Shown here: in pieces, positions 1 through 12,509 of the stretch
Layout of the letters: every line of letters begins with the position of its first letter
How positions within the stretch are numbered: the stretch's first letter is position 1
Assembly (NCBI GenBank): GCA_023213395.1
Contig: CM041465.1
Coordinates: 25,985,741 to 26,049,740 of the forward strand
Direction: 5' to 3'
DNA length: 64,000 nt
DNA from: Cycas panzhihuaensis
Taxonomy: Eukaryota; Cycadophyta
Notes under the pieces: model-generated
The model's input: the letters and a program-made list of their open reading frames with translations, nothing else
Database searches by the model: none
What the model was told of the DNA's origin: nothing
Program-made: the position numbers and the translations under genes

Positions 1-3000
1 GCTCAAGCAGGGCTTCGTCATCCTCGAAATAATCCACCCCATGGATGACCTTACTTCGAGTAGAAGAAGCACTGGAGGGAGTAAGAGCAACGGGACCATG
101 ATGGTCGTCGGGTTGCTTAACTTCCTCGTGGGAATCTAAAGGAAAACCAAGAAGAGGCTCCTCGGAAGGAGTAAAAGGCAATTCCTCAAAGCTATTACCT
201 ACGGGGGGTAATGAAAAAGAAGAACTGGCGATCGGCGGGTCAACACGAGCGATGACGTGTGACACGCACGAGTGGCTAGTTTCACCAACGAGAGAGGTTC
301 TAGATGGGGATCTGGAACAAGGCGGGTGCGACCTACTAGCGCGGAGGAAAGAGACGGGGTGAAGGTAATCCTCGTCTTCGTCAAGTGACTCATCGTCACT
401 AAACGAAGCAAGGTACCCGTAACTCCCAACGCCAATAGGGGCAAATCGCGTGAGACTAGGGGGAGAAGATGCAGGATCTTCTTCGGACGGGTTAGATATA
501 CCAATAGAGCAAGCTGAGGCATGGGTAGATGAACCTTGGTTTGCCGAATTGGTGGAACGGGTTTGTTTGGTAAATGGGCGTTCGCGGGGAATCACTCTCA
601 TTCGTCCGTCATGGACAAATTTAAGTTGTCCCCAAAGGGTCGAGCACACGGCTCCCATTTGGTCGAGCCATGGACGACCTAGAAGGAGGTTGTAGTCCAC
701 GTCAACGTCGAGGACTACAACGTCGGCAAGAACGGTCTTGCCCTCAAGGGTGAGCGGAATCGTGATAGATCCCAAAGGGGTCTTCTCGCTACCGTCATAA
801 CCTTGGCATCGCCAGGGAACAGGTTCCAAGGCGGAGATACCAAGCTCTTGCATGACACGCAAGGGCATGGCATTGACAGAAGAATCGTTGTCGACAACAG
901 TCCTTTGAAGGGTACAATCGGGCGTATCGATGGTGATGGTGAATGGGAAGTTCCACTCATGTTCCCTTTCACTGGCGGGAGGAAGATCCTTAGGATCAAA
1001 TGAGATAATGGGTCCATAACCTTGGGTGACACCCAAAGCGTGGACATGCGCATCACTTGATCCTAAAGCTTCCAAGAGGAGGGCCCGCTGCTCGGGACAA
1101 CTCCTCAGAACGTCCATCAAGGACATTCCTACGGCGACCGTATGGAGCTTGTCCACGACGGAGAAGGGCTTACCCTTCCCGGTAGGTTGGGTAAGTGCCC
1201 TTCGGAAATCGTAACGACCCGGGCGTACAGGAATAGCCTTGGGAAAGAGAGGTATTTCCGGAGGAAGGTTCTCCAGAAGAGGGTCGGAAGGAGTGGAAGA
1301 ACAAGAAGCTCCCGCCGCTTCCTTGGCGGCTTGAGATCGCGTAAGGGCGTAAGTAGGAGTTGCTTCAAGCAACTGGATCACCTTCTTCCCCCGGGTCAAA
1401 GGTGACGAGGTGTGACGGCTAGGAGAACGAGAGGAGGAAGACGAGTTCCGGGCACCCTTCCCTTTGTCACGAGAAGGACGGGGATCAGGCGATCTTCCTC
1501 GGTTTCGGTTGCTCTTGGTTTGGGTGTTGCGATCACGTTCCCCATGTTTAGGGAACGGATCCTTGTGAACTGGTTGATCCAAATTAGGCCTTGAGGCCTG
1601 TTTGGGGGAAGAATCACGTCGAGGGGCATCCTTTGGATGCTGGGCCCTACAACGCGAATCATCGTGGAAGCACTCCCCATGAATGGAGCACCACTTCTTC
1701 TCAAGCGGAGGGTCGGACCTTCTCGCTTGGGAGGACTGGGCGGTTCCATTCCTGGGAAGAGGAGCTTGGGTAGTTTGTTGGACTTGTTTGTTGGATGTAG
1801 GGGATGAAGGAGCTTGAAGCTTGAGTTCCTTCATCGTACGCTCGAATGAGTGTATGGCTGATGTGAGAGGGTCTAAGGTCCTCTCAGTCGGATGAGAGGA
1901 ACACCGGGTAGGTTGTGAAGGTTTGGTATCCTTGGTTGGGGGTGGTGCCTCACTACCGTGAGGGCTTAAGAGGTTTCTTGAGACCAGCTTGGATCTTAAT
2001 AGCCTCCAACGCCAAACACTTGGTGATCACGGAGTCACATGTGGTCACCCCCATCTTGAGGACTTCCACATGAACTTCGAGACGAAGTGCGTTGACGAAA
2101 AGGTCTCGCTTCAGCTCCTCGGGCAATGTTGCCTTAGTGGAATGAAGTAAGTCATGGAATCGCCGCACAAAGTCACGATTCATCTCATCGTGACCTTGTT
2201 TGAGCAAAAGAAGCGACTTCATTCCGCTCTCGAATGGACGGGCTACATCAAAATAGTCGATGAACTCGTCCACCAATTGCTGGAATGAATGGATAGAATG
2301 GGCAGGGAGATGGTAGAACCACTTGAGGGAGTCACCCTGCAGGGGTCGTGGGAATAATTTCATTAAAATGTGGTCGTAAGCCCAGTAATCGATGCATGCC
2401 ATAGAAAAACTACGCACATGCTCCGCTGGGTCTTGCGACGAAGTTCCATCGAATCTAGGAACTTCAGGGGGATGAGGCGGCAAGTTGGTTCTTAACGCCT
2501 CAACGGAAAGAGGGGTTCATCTAAAGTCCATGAAGGGGCGTGCCCTTGCCTGAACCATAGGGTCAACGAATGTCGTAGTAGGTAATGCACAAGGAGCGTA
2601 CGGGGGTGGGACACCCATCCCTCCTTGAGGAAACGCCCATTGCTGAAAAGAGGCGTAGGGGTAGGTGCCTTGGAAGGGAGTCGGGTTCCCTTGTGAAGGC
2701 ACAACGGATGGAAGTGCATTGGATGATGGGCAAGAGGGATGTGGAACCAGGTTTTGCCCATATGGGCCACCCGTAGGTGGAGCGATCCCATATGGGTGTA
2801 GCGGATCCACCCCATAAACTGGGAGACGGCTTCCTCTACCGCCTGTGGTTGAGAAGTATACCCTGGGGGAACGTAGAAGGAAGCACCAATGTGTTGGGTT
2901 TGAGGATGTGTGGGAGCGAATCCCACATGACTAGTGATCGGAAGGCTAGTAGGACCGTGCCTCACTAGGAGCAGTATGTGCCACATTAGGGATGGCACAT

Positions 3001-3679
3001 TGGTTTGGTTAGGAATGGGTATGCTAACCTTCAATTGAGGGAAAGACACACCACGGGAGATCACGAAACACTAGGACCTCGATGAGGAATGGAAGGTGCA
3101 ACACGTGCCCCCACGGGAATAGGAAGTGAGTGGGACACACGTAGGCACAAAGGATTCGTTGTCGAAGGAAAAGTAGATGAGGATGAGGCAAGCGGGGAGG
3201 AACGGAAGAGGAAGAGGCTCCTCCACGGAGAGGGCACCCTCAAGCCATCCAGACGGTTGCTGCAAGTGTGTCATGGCGACACTCGTTGAGAGCTTCAACC
3301 ACGTCAGCGGAGGGGTCCCTACGCACTCATAAGAGGTAATCGGGACCTCGAACAAAGTAGGTTCTCAATGCTCCTCATAAGAGTCACCAACTACGTGGCA
3401 AGTCTCAAGAGGAACAGATCCTTCTATGGCATGGGTAGAGGGATGGACATCAAGTGAGAGGTGCTGGTCACTTGGGTAATAAAGGGGGTCATCACCCTCT
3501 TGGGTGGACCCGGGAATAGAGGAAGGAAAAGCATGGGTTTCCAAGGTTGAAGTGTGGTAGGCCCAATCGGAAGAGTATCCCTCCATGGTCAGATCAGAAT
3601 CTGACAAAGGAAGAGGGTGATACTCGGGGTCTTCTAACAATGGAGGTAGACCACGCAAACGACGAGAAAAGCATCGCAT
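1..3679 (-). pseudogene. gag-protease of A1, broken
   Basis: Gag is the particle protein that packages element RNA; the protease cleaves the polyprotein. Reading leftward from Met at 3679: a proline-rich N-terminal region; a gag core (2483-1953) with FSMACIDYWAYDHIL and LPEELKRDLFVNAL; a zinc knuckle (about 1693-1652) spaced C-X2-H-X2-C-X-H-X4-C; a basic stretch; then an aspartic protease whose VVDNDSSVNAM motif lies near 898-869. A2 has DNGSS there, so a glycine of the active loop is replaced. Breaks: frame changes upstream of 3064, an in-frame TGA near 2514, and a 2-base deletion near 1955. After the protease the frame stays largely open to the left edge; no reverse transcriptase is reached. 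Confidence 0.8.
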
Positions 3680-3822
3680 GCAAGATCAACCAACAATGTT
3701 AGGGAAAAGGGAAAGGCACACGCGTTGGGGGCTGCCCAACGTAGAGATCGAAACAGGTATAAAAGGATCACAAGAAGGTAGTGAAACCAACGGAAGAGAG
3801 CGGAAACTAGCTCCCTTCGGCA

Positions 3823-3840
3823 TCCCCGGTATGGTCGCCA
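3823..3840 (-). other. Primer-binding site of A1
   Basis: The minus strand reads tggcgaccataccgggga, differing by one base from the site at the same place in A2 (23294-23311). A TGGCG start right after an LTR is usual for non-chromovirus plant gypsy elements primed by a tRNA other than initiator Met. I did not identify the tRNA. Confidence 0.7.
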
Positions 3841-3845
3841 AAGGG

Positions 3846-6350
3846 TGGGCCAGCGTCTACGGGATAGCTACCTAACTAATAGGTGAGGCGAGAGTAGGTG
3901 TTGGTATAACTGAAGGTGGAACCTATGAGGAAAATAGTTACCACGCAGAGTGGCGTCTTGGCCGAGCCTTGAGTTTGGGATCTGCAATGGAGTATGGCTT
4001 CTATCAGGTGATCCTCCACCACTCCGATCGAAGGGTGAAGAAGCGCAGGGAAAACCTGGGTTGACCTAGGGATAGGACCCTCCCACCCTTGGGTGGCCGG
4101 AAGGGGAAGGAGGAGATCCAAGGAGATTAGGTCAGGAATGTGCCTAAGCAAGCTAACCGGATACACAAGCGACGCGGGAGGCGAGGAACTTGTGCAGCTA
4201 AGAGGAGAAGAGGAAAGGTAGAGAAGGGGGGTTCCTACGACCTTTCCTATAGGTAGCAAATATGCGTGTAATGAAACAAACGAAACATAACCAAATACAA
4301 AACCAAATTTCCCTTTTACTCTTCAATGCATTAATTACTAAGAAGAAACCAAAAGGAAAAAAAGGTAGCAAGGTAGAGTAAGACGTGCACCTAGACCGAG
4401 GGCATGCGTGACGAAGGCCTTCTCGAAGAGCACCAAGCCACTCCACGCGGCGCGTTGGAAGTGGGATGTTGTGGCGGATTGAAAAGGGGCTCCCTTACCT
4501 TCCCCGAAAAGAACAAATGCGATGCCAAAGAAAGGAAGGAAGCGAAAGCTAATAAAGGAAGAAATAGGAAAGTACAATGTATATAGGGGTATTTACCGGC
4601 GACAGGGCTAACAGACGATATCCTCCACGCTCCCCAAGTGCCTGCAAGCAATGGAAAACTCTCCCTTCCCGGAGGAAGGATACTAACATGCAATACAAGA
4701 TTCCAACAATATATGTCTAAATAGTACAAATATGAATCTAAATACACATGTGTTAGTATCAATCCAACGATAAGCCTCGGAGTGGCCCACCTCCTGCAGA
4801 TGACGTCCTAACCTCCCCCCAAGAGCCACAAGGCAGCGAGGGCAAGGCCAAGAGCAAGGGCTGGAAAATGGCAACAAAGAGGCAGAGAGGGGCCAAGGAA
4901 AACCTACGGCGAGCCGGGATGCTATGAGGAGCAAGCCGGGCAGCCGGGAAGAAAGTTAGGCAAAGACTAACGGTTGGGACTTATGTAAGTTGCCCAAACC
5001 TGAACAAAGGCCCCCAAATCAAGATCGCAACTTGTGGCCGGGTTTGAGCGGCCAATGAGGGCCTACAAACCCCGTTGCATGCCAAGGGCAACACGGGGCG
5101 AGAGGGAGGCTTGGGAGGGCTTAGAGCCGCTTAGGGAGCGTGGAAGGTGGTACGGAATCCACCCAGCTCCTTCCCAAAGCCTATGCCACCCCTCAACGCC
5201 ACGCTTTGAACAAAGAAATGCGCAAGAGGCACAAAACAATGGTGGAACAAATTTACTAAAAGGAAGGGAAACAAACTCACAATCACAAGGTGGAGCAAGC
5301 AAGTTGGAGCATTAATATCACAAAGAAAACAATGTAAATCAAAAGATACTGAGTGCAGTGGGAGGCAAGAGACTTGCCTCACCAAGGAGCAAGAAAGAGG
5401 TGAGAAATCAGCCCAGGATTCAAGTATAGCAGGTTTGAGACCCTGCTAAGGAAGTGTGAAGGGAAACACCTGCACTTGAAGCACTTGTGGACTGCCTGGG
5501 CAAAGATCTATTGGAACCACTCCAAGGGGCCCTCTCCAAGGTGCATGAGGGTCGGGAGAATGTCCCAGCCACACCAAAGGAGAGCAGGCGTCAGAGAGAG
5601 ACGCAGTCCAAAGGATAGCAAGCAGTAATGCCAGGAAGTGCAGAGTAGAATGTTGTTTCCTTGAAGAGCAATCCAAAAGTGAGCAAAAGAATCCTCAAAA
5701 ATGAGTAAAAAATGGCTTAAGTCCTCAAACCAAACCCTAAAGCGAGCGATTAGGGGCCAGAGAGAATTAAGTCGAGTCAGTGGCGCTTCGCAATAAATGC
5801 GAAATTGCTACGGCGGATTTTAAAAAACAAGTTATGACATTATCCAGCATGAACTCCGGCATGCGAATATTCGGCCAGATGCTGGAAATTCGGCAGACGA
5901 ACCCAGAGGATAAAATAGGCCGGCCACCACTGGGTCAGCGAGATGACAAGAAGGGCCAATGGGCGGCTAAGACACCTACCCGGGGTCAAACAAGCCGGAA
6001 AACGGGTCCAACGGAGCAAAAGTATGGTTCAAATAGGGTGGCAAGTTGACCAAGAGATGATGGGTCATCACACGGGCGGAGGTGGCGCAAATTGAGTGGA
6101 TCTTGGAGCGAGGAGGGCAGATGCGAGAAGTGAAATGGCCACCAGGGTGCCACACTCGCTAGGAGTGTGCCCCTGCTATAGTCGTCATAGGCTAGAATAA
6201 GTGTGAACGACGCCAAAGTTGCCCACGAAGCCACACACATGCAGACATGCAAGCAAACACTCATCAAATGAAAGCGATGACAATGTGAGAAACATACCTG
6301 CACTTACCTGAGTCGGTGATTCCGTATCCATTCCCGGAAGCCGGGAAACA
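3846..6350 (-). repeat. 5' LTR of A1
   Basis: Read on the minus strand it starts TGTTTCCCGGC at 6350. The next about 70 bases match the start of the 20817 LTR, including the shared word GTGCAGGTAT. It ends in CA at 3846, five bases before the primer-binding site. The length (2505 bp) agrees with 2476 and 2463 bp for the two LTRs of A2. Away from its first part the LTR is hard to align with A2, so the two belong to different subfamilies. Many short open frames inside it are chance. Confidence 0.75.
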
Positions 6351-7600
6351 ATTACCAAATTCACAAAAAATGGATGATTCAAGGGAATTTGGCAAGTTGA
6401 TCTTTTAACAATACATCAAATGCTATTGAGCATGTCTAATGTTTTTAGTATTTGGTAGATGTAAAGAGAATTACAAATAGATATGAAATAAAAGCAAGAT
6501 TTTCATATGCATTGAGGAGGGTACTATTGGCATGGTACAAAGAGTTGGATAAGGCAGAAACTTGGGAAAATGTCAAAAAATAATTTGATGAGAGATTTTA
6601 GAAATTTTACACTAATGAAGCTATTAAAATTGCCCTAAAAAAAAATAAGGTGAGACTGGTGAATTAGTTTTAGCTTACATAAGTCATATAAAAATCATAG
6701 TGGCTAGTATGATGAATGAAGAGGTAACAGATCATAATATGAAAAATAATTTTGTCAGAGGGTTGAATGAGAAATTAAGGTTAATGATGTAAACACATTC
6801 ATTGAAATCCTTTGAAAATGATTAGGAATTGGCCTTAGATTTTGAGGCAGAAATGGATGCTTAAATGAGAGGCCATGATCCATTGTTATTGAAATTGCAA
6901 GAAGAATTACGAGAGATAAAGCAATAACAACATAATTGGTCGGTCTTTTCCACTCCAAGTGGAAAGGATAGAGGAGGAATCTGAGGTGGAAGCCCTTAGA
7001 AAATAAGTAGTAACATTAAAAGTAAAAAATTAAAAAGAAGAGAAAGAAGATAAAGGTAAAAGAAGAAGGAAAAAGAATTTCAGATTAATAAATGGTGTTA
7101 TATGTGACGAAGATTCACAATCCATGGAAGAATGTGAACTAAACCTTAAAAACAATGTTATGAGAAAGCAAGATAAGTGGTGCCACATTTGTGACATGGA
7201 CAACTGCAATACAAAGGAGTGTTATTTTAATTCTAGAGGATGAAGTTATAAAGGTAGAGGCAGAGGCAAAGGTACTAACTTAGCAAAGCACTTACATACC
7301 ATTAGAAATGTGTTAGAACCAACAAGGAAAAAGGCACTAATAGGAAGATACCTAGTATGGCTTGAGTTCGGCCATTGAAAGTTTGACTACCCAATAGTTA
7401 GGGAACATGAGCAATGTTTGTTTGTATGCAAAAATTGCAAACTAGGGAATCACGGGATTGGGGATTGTAAGGGGAGAGCCAAGGTCACAAATTTAATGAC
7501 CATAGTCCTTGAAACAAGCAAAACGTTAAGCTACAAAGGAGTAGTAAACAAAGGGGGAAAGAAAAGGTGATAGATGATTATCCCAACCCTAAAGTAGATG
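6351..7600 (+). pseudogene. Decayed gypsy gag with CCHC zinc knuckle
   Basis: AT-rich, stop-riddled plus-strand frames. Around 6520-6620 the translation contains AWYKELDKAETWENVKK, typical of the core of plant Ty3 gag (Retrotrans_gag). A clean knuckle CKNCKLGNHGIGDC (C-X2-C-X4-H-X4-C) is at 7427-7468, and a second Cys-rich stretch near 7180-7215 may be another, damaged one. Two knuckles plus the downstream protease mark an old gypsy gag. Element A1 is inserted at its left end. No LTR could be assigned to it. Confidence 0.65.
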
Positions 7601-8570
7601 GATTGTTTCAAAGTTGCCAAGAGAACACTAGAGGAGGTAACGAGAAGAGGAGAACAAGTTGCCAATGGGAAAACTGATGACAAAATACATTTATATAAGG
7701 AAAAATAAATCTAAAGAGAAGGAATCAATAATTAAGGAAGCAGATCCACAATTACAACCACATGTAATCCAAGCAGAGGAATTGTTTAAGGGATTACCAA
7801 TGGAGGATATACCTCAGATGCTACTATTATTGGAGAATTTAGTGCAGTAGTTACAATTGACCATTCCACTGGAACAAGTCATTGAGCGGATTAAAATAGG
7901 TGTATTACAACATAAGGAATCCATAAAAAGTCTAAAGAAAATAATATTCTCATTTGACCTTGGTCACATAGTTAACATTGTAGCTTTGGGTGAAACATTC
8001 CATGTTGTGATTGTTGACAGAGGTACAACAACGAATGTATTACCTATGACAACATGGAAGAAATTAGGAAGCCTAAAGTTAGAAGTTGCAACATATTCAT
8101 TGAAATTGGCCAATGAATTATTAGTTAAACTAGTGGGTAGATTATCAAACGTTAAAGTGGATGTAATAGGTATTGTGGTGTGAATTGACTTTATAATCAA
8201 CAAAATGGTAAAGGATATGGTGCCCTACCTAGCATTACTAGGTTGTCTGTGGTTGTACAAAACTAAGTGCCTTCAAAGCTAAGGATGTGACCTTTACATT
8301 GCTAGATGGAGGAAATGAAGCGGTTCTTCCTATGTTAGGAAAAGGAAATTATTCAATCAAGATGATTCTCTACGATGCCTCCAACACAACAATTGTTAGC
8401 AATGAGATGTTATTAACATTTTAAGAAACAAACTTATATTATGTAGTAGGGGAATTGACAAAATTGATCAATTCATATGAATATTATTTTGGGAAATTAT
8501 ATGCAGATGGTTCCTTAAATGAAGAAGGGACAAAAAGATTTGTAGGCTACTAGATGCAAGAGTCCTATGA
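7601..8570 (+). pseudogene. Decayed gypsy retroviral-type aspartic protease
   Basis: Continues the gag remnant. An open stretch at 7857-8183 (108 residues) contains HVVIVDRGTTTNVLPMTTW, matching the plant gypsy protease active-site region, usually IVDSGATTNVLP. The catalytic Asp is kept; the next two positions are altered (DRGT). About 120 residues of fairly open frame follow (8290-8540) with no motif I recognise; no reverse transcriptase appears before the sequence becomes non-coding. The element is truncated or replaced downstream. Confidence 0.6.
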
Positions 8571-10214
8571 AATTAACCCTCCATCATTCTGATGTAACCT
8601 ACCTTCTATATGTACTTCTAATGACATGAATAATAAAATTGATAATTCCAAGTATCTTGGTGTTTTGTGTAGTGACAAGACAATAAATAAGGTAGAAAAT
8701 ATATGTATGGATGATGGTTCCTTAGCTAGTCTAAAAGTGGTAAGAGTCAAAATCCCTATCCCTATCCCTCAACACCAACCCTAGCCCTGACTCCAATCCA
8801 AATTCAAACCCTAATCTCTTGCTCTACCCTAATTCTAACCCCAACCTTCCTTCTACGTCAAGTGTGGGGTTGGAGGTAGAAATTCCCTCCCAAACCTCAA
8901 ACTACCCTGAGGGAAAGAGAAGCAACTCTTTCTTATCCTCTCTATGAGTACTCCCACCCAGTGACTGACTTTCCCCCTGAAAAATATTATACCCATAAGT
9001 GATGGGTCTATAACAATGAACGATGGATCTATTGAGAGTACTCTAAGAGATTCTTCTCTAGAGATCCTTTTGGTAGTAGTCAACTTATTGTTACTACTAT
9101 ATATAAGTCTTAGCACTTGTAAAACAATAGTATGTATTAAGGCATATAATAGATAATTATGTTTCATTATATAAGATATAGATAAATTTTAGAATTATTG
9201 TTATTTCATTAATGAACAAATATGTTATACAATAAAACACACTACAATACTTAGCTCTCACACCTAAATTGATGTAAGCATACCTGCTTATCATGGCCAA
9301 GAGTTACTTTTTATAACATGGCTCTTTGTGTATATCTTTATATAATAATACATTACATCATAATTATTAATTAAGCTTCTACAATTACCCATACCATTGA
9401 CATATAGTTGTATGCTTACTTAAAAGGTCGATTTACTGATGGCATAATGTTTGATCCACCACTTCATAGATTGATAATTGCATGTTTTCTTTGATATGGC
9501 CAAATTACTTATTGGTTATGGTGAAAATTTTCTAGTTGAAACGTGGTGCTAGAATTTGGGCATACCTCTACTTGAGGGATATAAAAATGGTGAGCATTTT
9601 TGCTTGTCATTCACTAGAAAAAAAATGTAAAATATTTTTAAAAGTTTGATGGTGCCCTCCCCTCTTAAATCCTTTGTAAAGTCTTAATTACCTCTTGTAG
9701 TTTGAGGATTAAGACTCACTTCTCTTTTAATTTGGATAGTTTTTACCCTTGCTTCTATAAGGCTTTCTTATTTTGCTTCATTGCTAGTTATAATTCTTGT
9801 GCTTTTATTTTCATATCATTGAAAATAATTCAATCTCTACTTGCTAACTATGCTTTTTGACTTTGTAATATCTCCTTCTCCTTTGTGATTTATAATGTAG
9901 GTTGCAGTTTCCCTCTTAAAGTTTTTGTATGATTCAAACTTGCTCCTTTTAATGTCTTTCTCACTTTTCCATTTGTTGGTGAGCATTATAAATATTTCTT
10001 CTTCCACTTTTGCATTTGGATGACTTAGATGTAGAGCTCTACAATTGATTGTCTTAAATATTTTGGGATTGCAAGGGTATACTGTTGTGACTTTGTAGGG
10101 CATCCATTTTTGATCAATGTTTCAAGCTCAATCATTGATAAACTCTTGAAGCCATAATCTTTTACCTTTTTTTGCTTCCAATTGGGCAAGCAAAACTTTC
10201 TCATTTAGAGAAGA
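8571..10214. other. AT-rich non-coding DNA, possible LTR remnant at 8960-9240
   Basis: No gene recognised. 8750-8860 is a pyrimidine-rich run rich in CCCTAA/CCCTAT-like words. 8960-9240 reads like a plant LTR: a TATA-like CTATATATAAG near 9098 followed by an A/T-rich tail, but no partner copy or termini were found. A minus-strand open frame of 88 residues at 9837-10103 has no motif I recognise. Confidence 0.35.
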
Positions 10215-10533
10215 TGATGTAAATCTAGAGGGGCCAACACAAGTGATACAAGAATGAACGCAAAGTATTTGAAAATGCAAGGGAGTGAGAGCATTGAGTG
10301 CCCAAAAGTACCTTGTTACTTTAATCCAAAATAACCATAATTTGGTACATGCAAGAAGCCCTTATGTATAATGGCTCTGACTTAGTTTTGGAAACTCCTA
10401 TTATTAGGTTCCTCAAGAATCCATTGTTTTCCCTTACAACCTTCTAACTAGAATCTCTTGAACATTAATTGCACGCATATATCCTTTATTATGGAGCCTA
10501 CAAGAGAAAACCCCCCTTCTTAGGTTCACAACA
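10215..10533 (-). repeat. 3' LTR of element I
   Basis: On the minus strand it begins TGTTGTGAACC immediately after the polypurine tract and ends in CA at 10215. Confidence 0.75.
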
Positions 10534-10546
10534 TTTCCTCTCCCTT
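10534..10546 (-). other. Polypurine tract of element I
   Basis: The minus strand reads AAGGGAGAGGAAA directly before the 3' LTR, a clean plus-strand primer site. Confidence 0.75.
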
Positions 10547-12496
10547 AGAAAAATGTGCCTCGCTTTTGAAGTATGAGTGGAAAAAATATGGCTTTTCAAG
10601 TCACTACCTATTACTGCCAAGTTATCAAAGTTGCTTGTGCTATCCATGTGTCAACATGTGGAAGAAACATAATTGGCTTATTCTTTTGCTTGAGATAAAA
10701 GTCATGCATTTAACTTTATGTTGCCTTTGATAAAGAAATGATATGTAAATGGACAATTATACTATCCAAACCCAAGCTTGGTGAAGAAATGAGGCATGAA
10801 TGGGATGTGCAAACCATTCAATGGAGAATCATCTTGCCCAAACTTGAATCTATAAAACACCATGATGTTGTGAATGGAGATGTCTAATTGATGACATACC
10901 AATACAACATTCAAATTGTCATGGATGAAAATTATGAAATTTCCTTGTGCTTCAGATTGTGGCTTCTCTTCCTTTGTCAAAGTTCTATGTTCTAATACCA
11001 TAATAATTTTTTCTTTCTTCATTAAATTCTTTCTTTATATCTTATTCTTGGGTACAAATGTGCTTCTCTACATTGTTATTTGATTTTAAATCTCCCATGA
11101 CTGAGTGCATCTGATGTTGCATTCTCTTACTTTTAATTAAATGGAGCTAATTTTTTGGTTTTAGTGTTGTGTTTGGGTGTTGTACCATAGTGATAAAAGC
11201 AATTCAGTATTATATCAAACCTCAACAAACTTTCATCACAAAATTTATTCCAAGCAATAAATTGTGTTGTCATTTCTTTGTTTTCAACTAAATTATGGAA
11301 CAAGTTGTAAACTATTAACTCCATGTGTTTGTTTGCAAAGCAAACTTTCTTTCTGGACCTCCATGATCCTTGGTGGCATAAAAGGTAGTTGTAGTGTTTA
11401 GATCCAAGCTTGTAGTTTTATGACCCTTTAATGAACTTGGGTATGCCTTTTTTATTCAAAGTGTTTTATTTGATTAAGACCATTTTAGATAAGGCGAAAC
11501 ACATAACAATCAAAATATAGTACACTATCACATGAGGAACCACCTCAAGAGCTTTTGCTATTTACAAAGTCTTAATGATAATGCTCTCTCTCTCTTTTTC
11601 TTTTCTTCTTTTTTCCCCTCAGTACATCACCTCATAGAGGTCTAATGAGGTAGGGAAACTTCAATTACAACCAATGGGAATTCATGTGAAAAAACCATGA
11701 AGAAGTGAAGCTTTGGCATACATATTGATGATGCTTACACATCACAAATCTTATGAGTACCTATGAGAAACAAGAGCCCCTTTATGTACATAATTTAATA
11801 GTACTCACATAATGTGTGTGGGAAATTATCTCTTCATAAGTCTAATGAATCTTCCTTATGCCTAATGTGACCACTACATAACATTACATGATATCACATT
11901 CTAATAGCTACAACCTCAGAAAATCTACTAAGCCACTTACATTAAGATGATACTTAGAGAGTATTGATGGAGATTTTGAGTTTCTATCTCCTATCTCAAC
12001 ACTTGTTGAATCCATAAATTTGATGTTGTTGCTCGAAGCATTAGATTTTGGTTCTACTAACTATTGTAGGCATTCTCTAGTTTGTGAATTTGTTTCATAA
12101 GATTGTAATATGCTACTTGAAGTGGCCTATGGTGTGAACATTAAGGCCAAGGAGGGTTAAAAATGTAAACAAATGAAGGCTCAATAAGAACCGATTAAGG
12201 ATTTCAAGTTATACGCCACCAATGGTGAGCCTTAATGGCCCTATTTTGAAGCTTGCAAAGCTCATTGGCATACTTTATTACCCATTAAATTCCTCACCAA
12301 AGCATGCAACAACTTGTCCTTCCTACAAAATCCACACAACTATTTCACACTTTAGTTGCATTCAATAGCCACATATTATATGCACTTCCTATATAGACAT
12401 GCTAGTATTACTACTCATGATTGTAACTTGGTGAATCTTGTGATTAATTAAAAGATGGAATAGATAGCAAGTGAACCCAAAATTGATGGATCAATT

Positions 12497-12508
12497 GCTC
12501 TAATAGCA
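12497..12508 (-). other. Primer-binding site of element I
   Basis: The minus strand reads TGCTATTAGAGC next to the LTR, two substitutions from TGGTATCAGAGC, the initiator-Met tRNA site common in plant elements. Confidence 0.65.
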
Positions 12509-12509
12509 T

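Larger units (their letters stand above)
1..6350 (-). mobile_element. Tat-like Ty3/gypsy element A1, 5' part only (continues beyond the left edge)
   Basis: GC-rich block on the minus strand, in order: a 2.5-kb LTR (6350 to 3846), a primer-binding site (3840 to 3823), a short leader, then gag and protease reading off the window. It is the same family as the element at 20817-34038: gag core, zinc knuckle, protease and the first about 70 bases of the LTR align by eye. The left end, the 3' LTR and the second target-site copy are outside the window. The base after the LTR (6351) begins AT-rich gypsy DNA, so A1 landed in an older element. Family assignment rests on the shared gag and on the aRNH of the sister copy; it is an inference. 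Confidence 0.8.

Noticed and set aside
199-1773. Open frames on both strands across the A1 protease region
   Set aside because: They are shadows of the gag-protease frame on minus, which carries the knuckle and the active-site motif.
11580-11622. CT-rich run as a second polypurine tract of element I
   Set aside because: It lies mid-interior, far from either LTR; the clear PPT is at 10534-10546.
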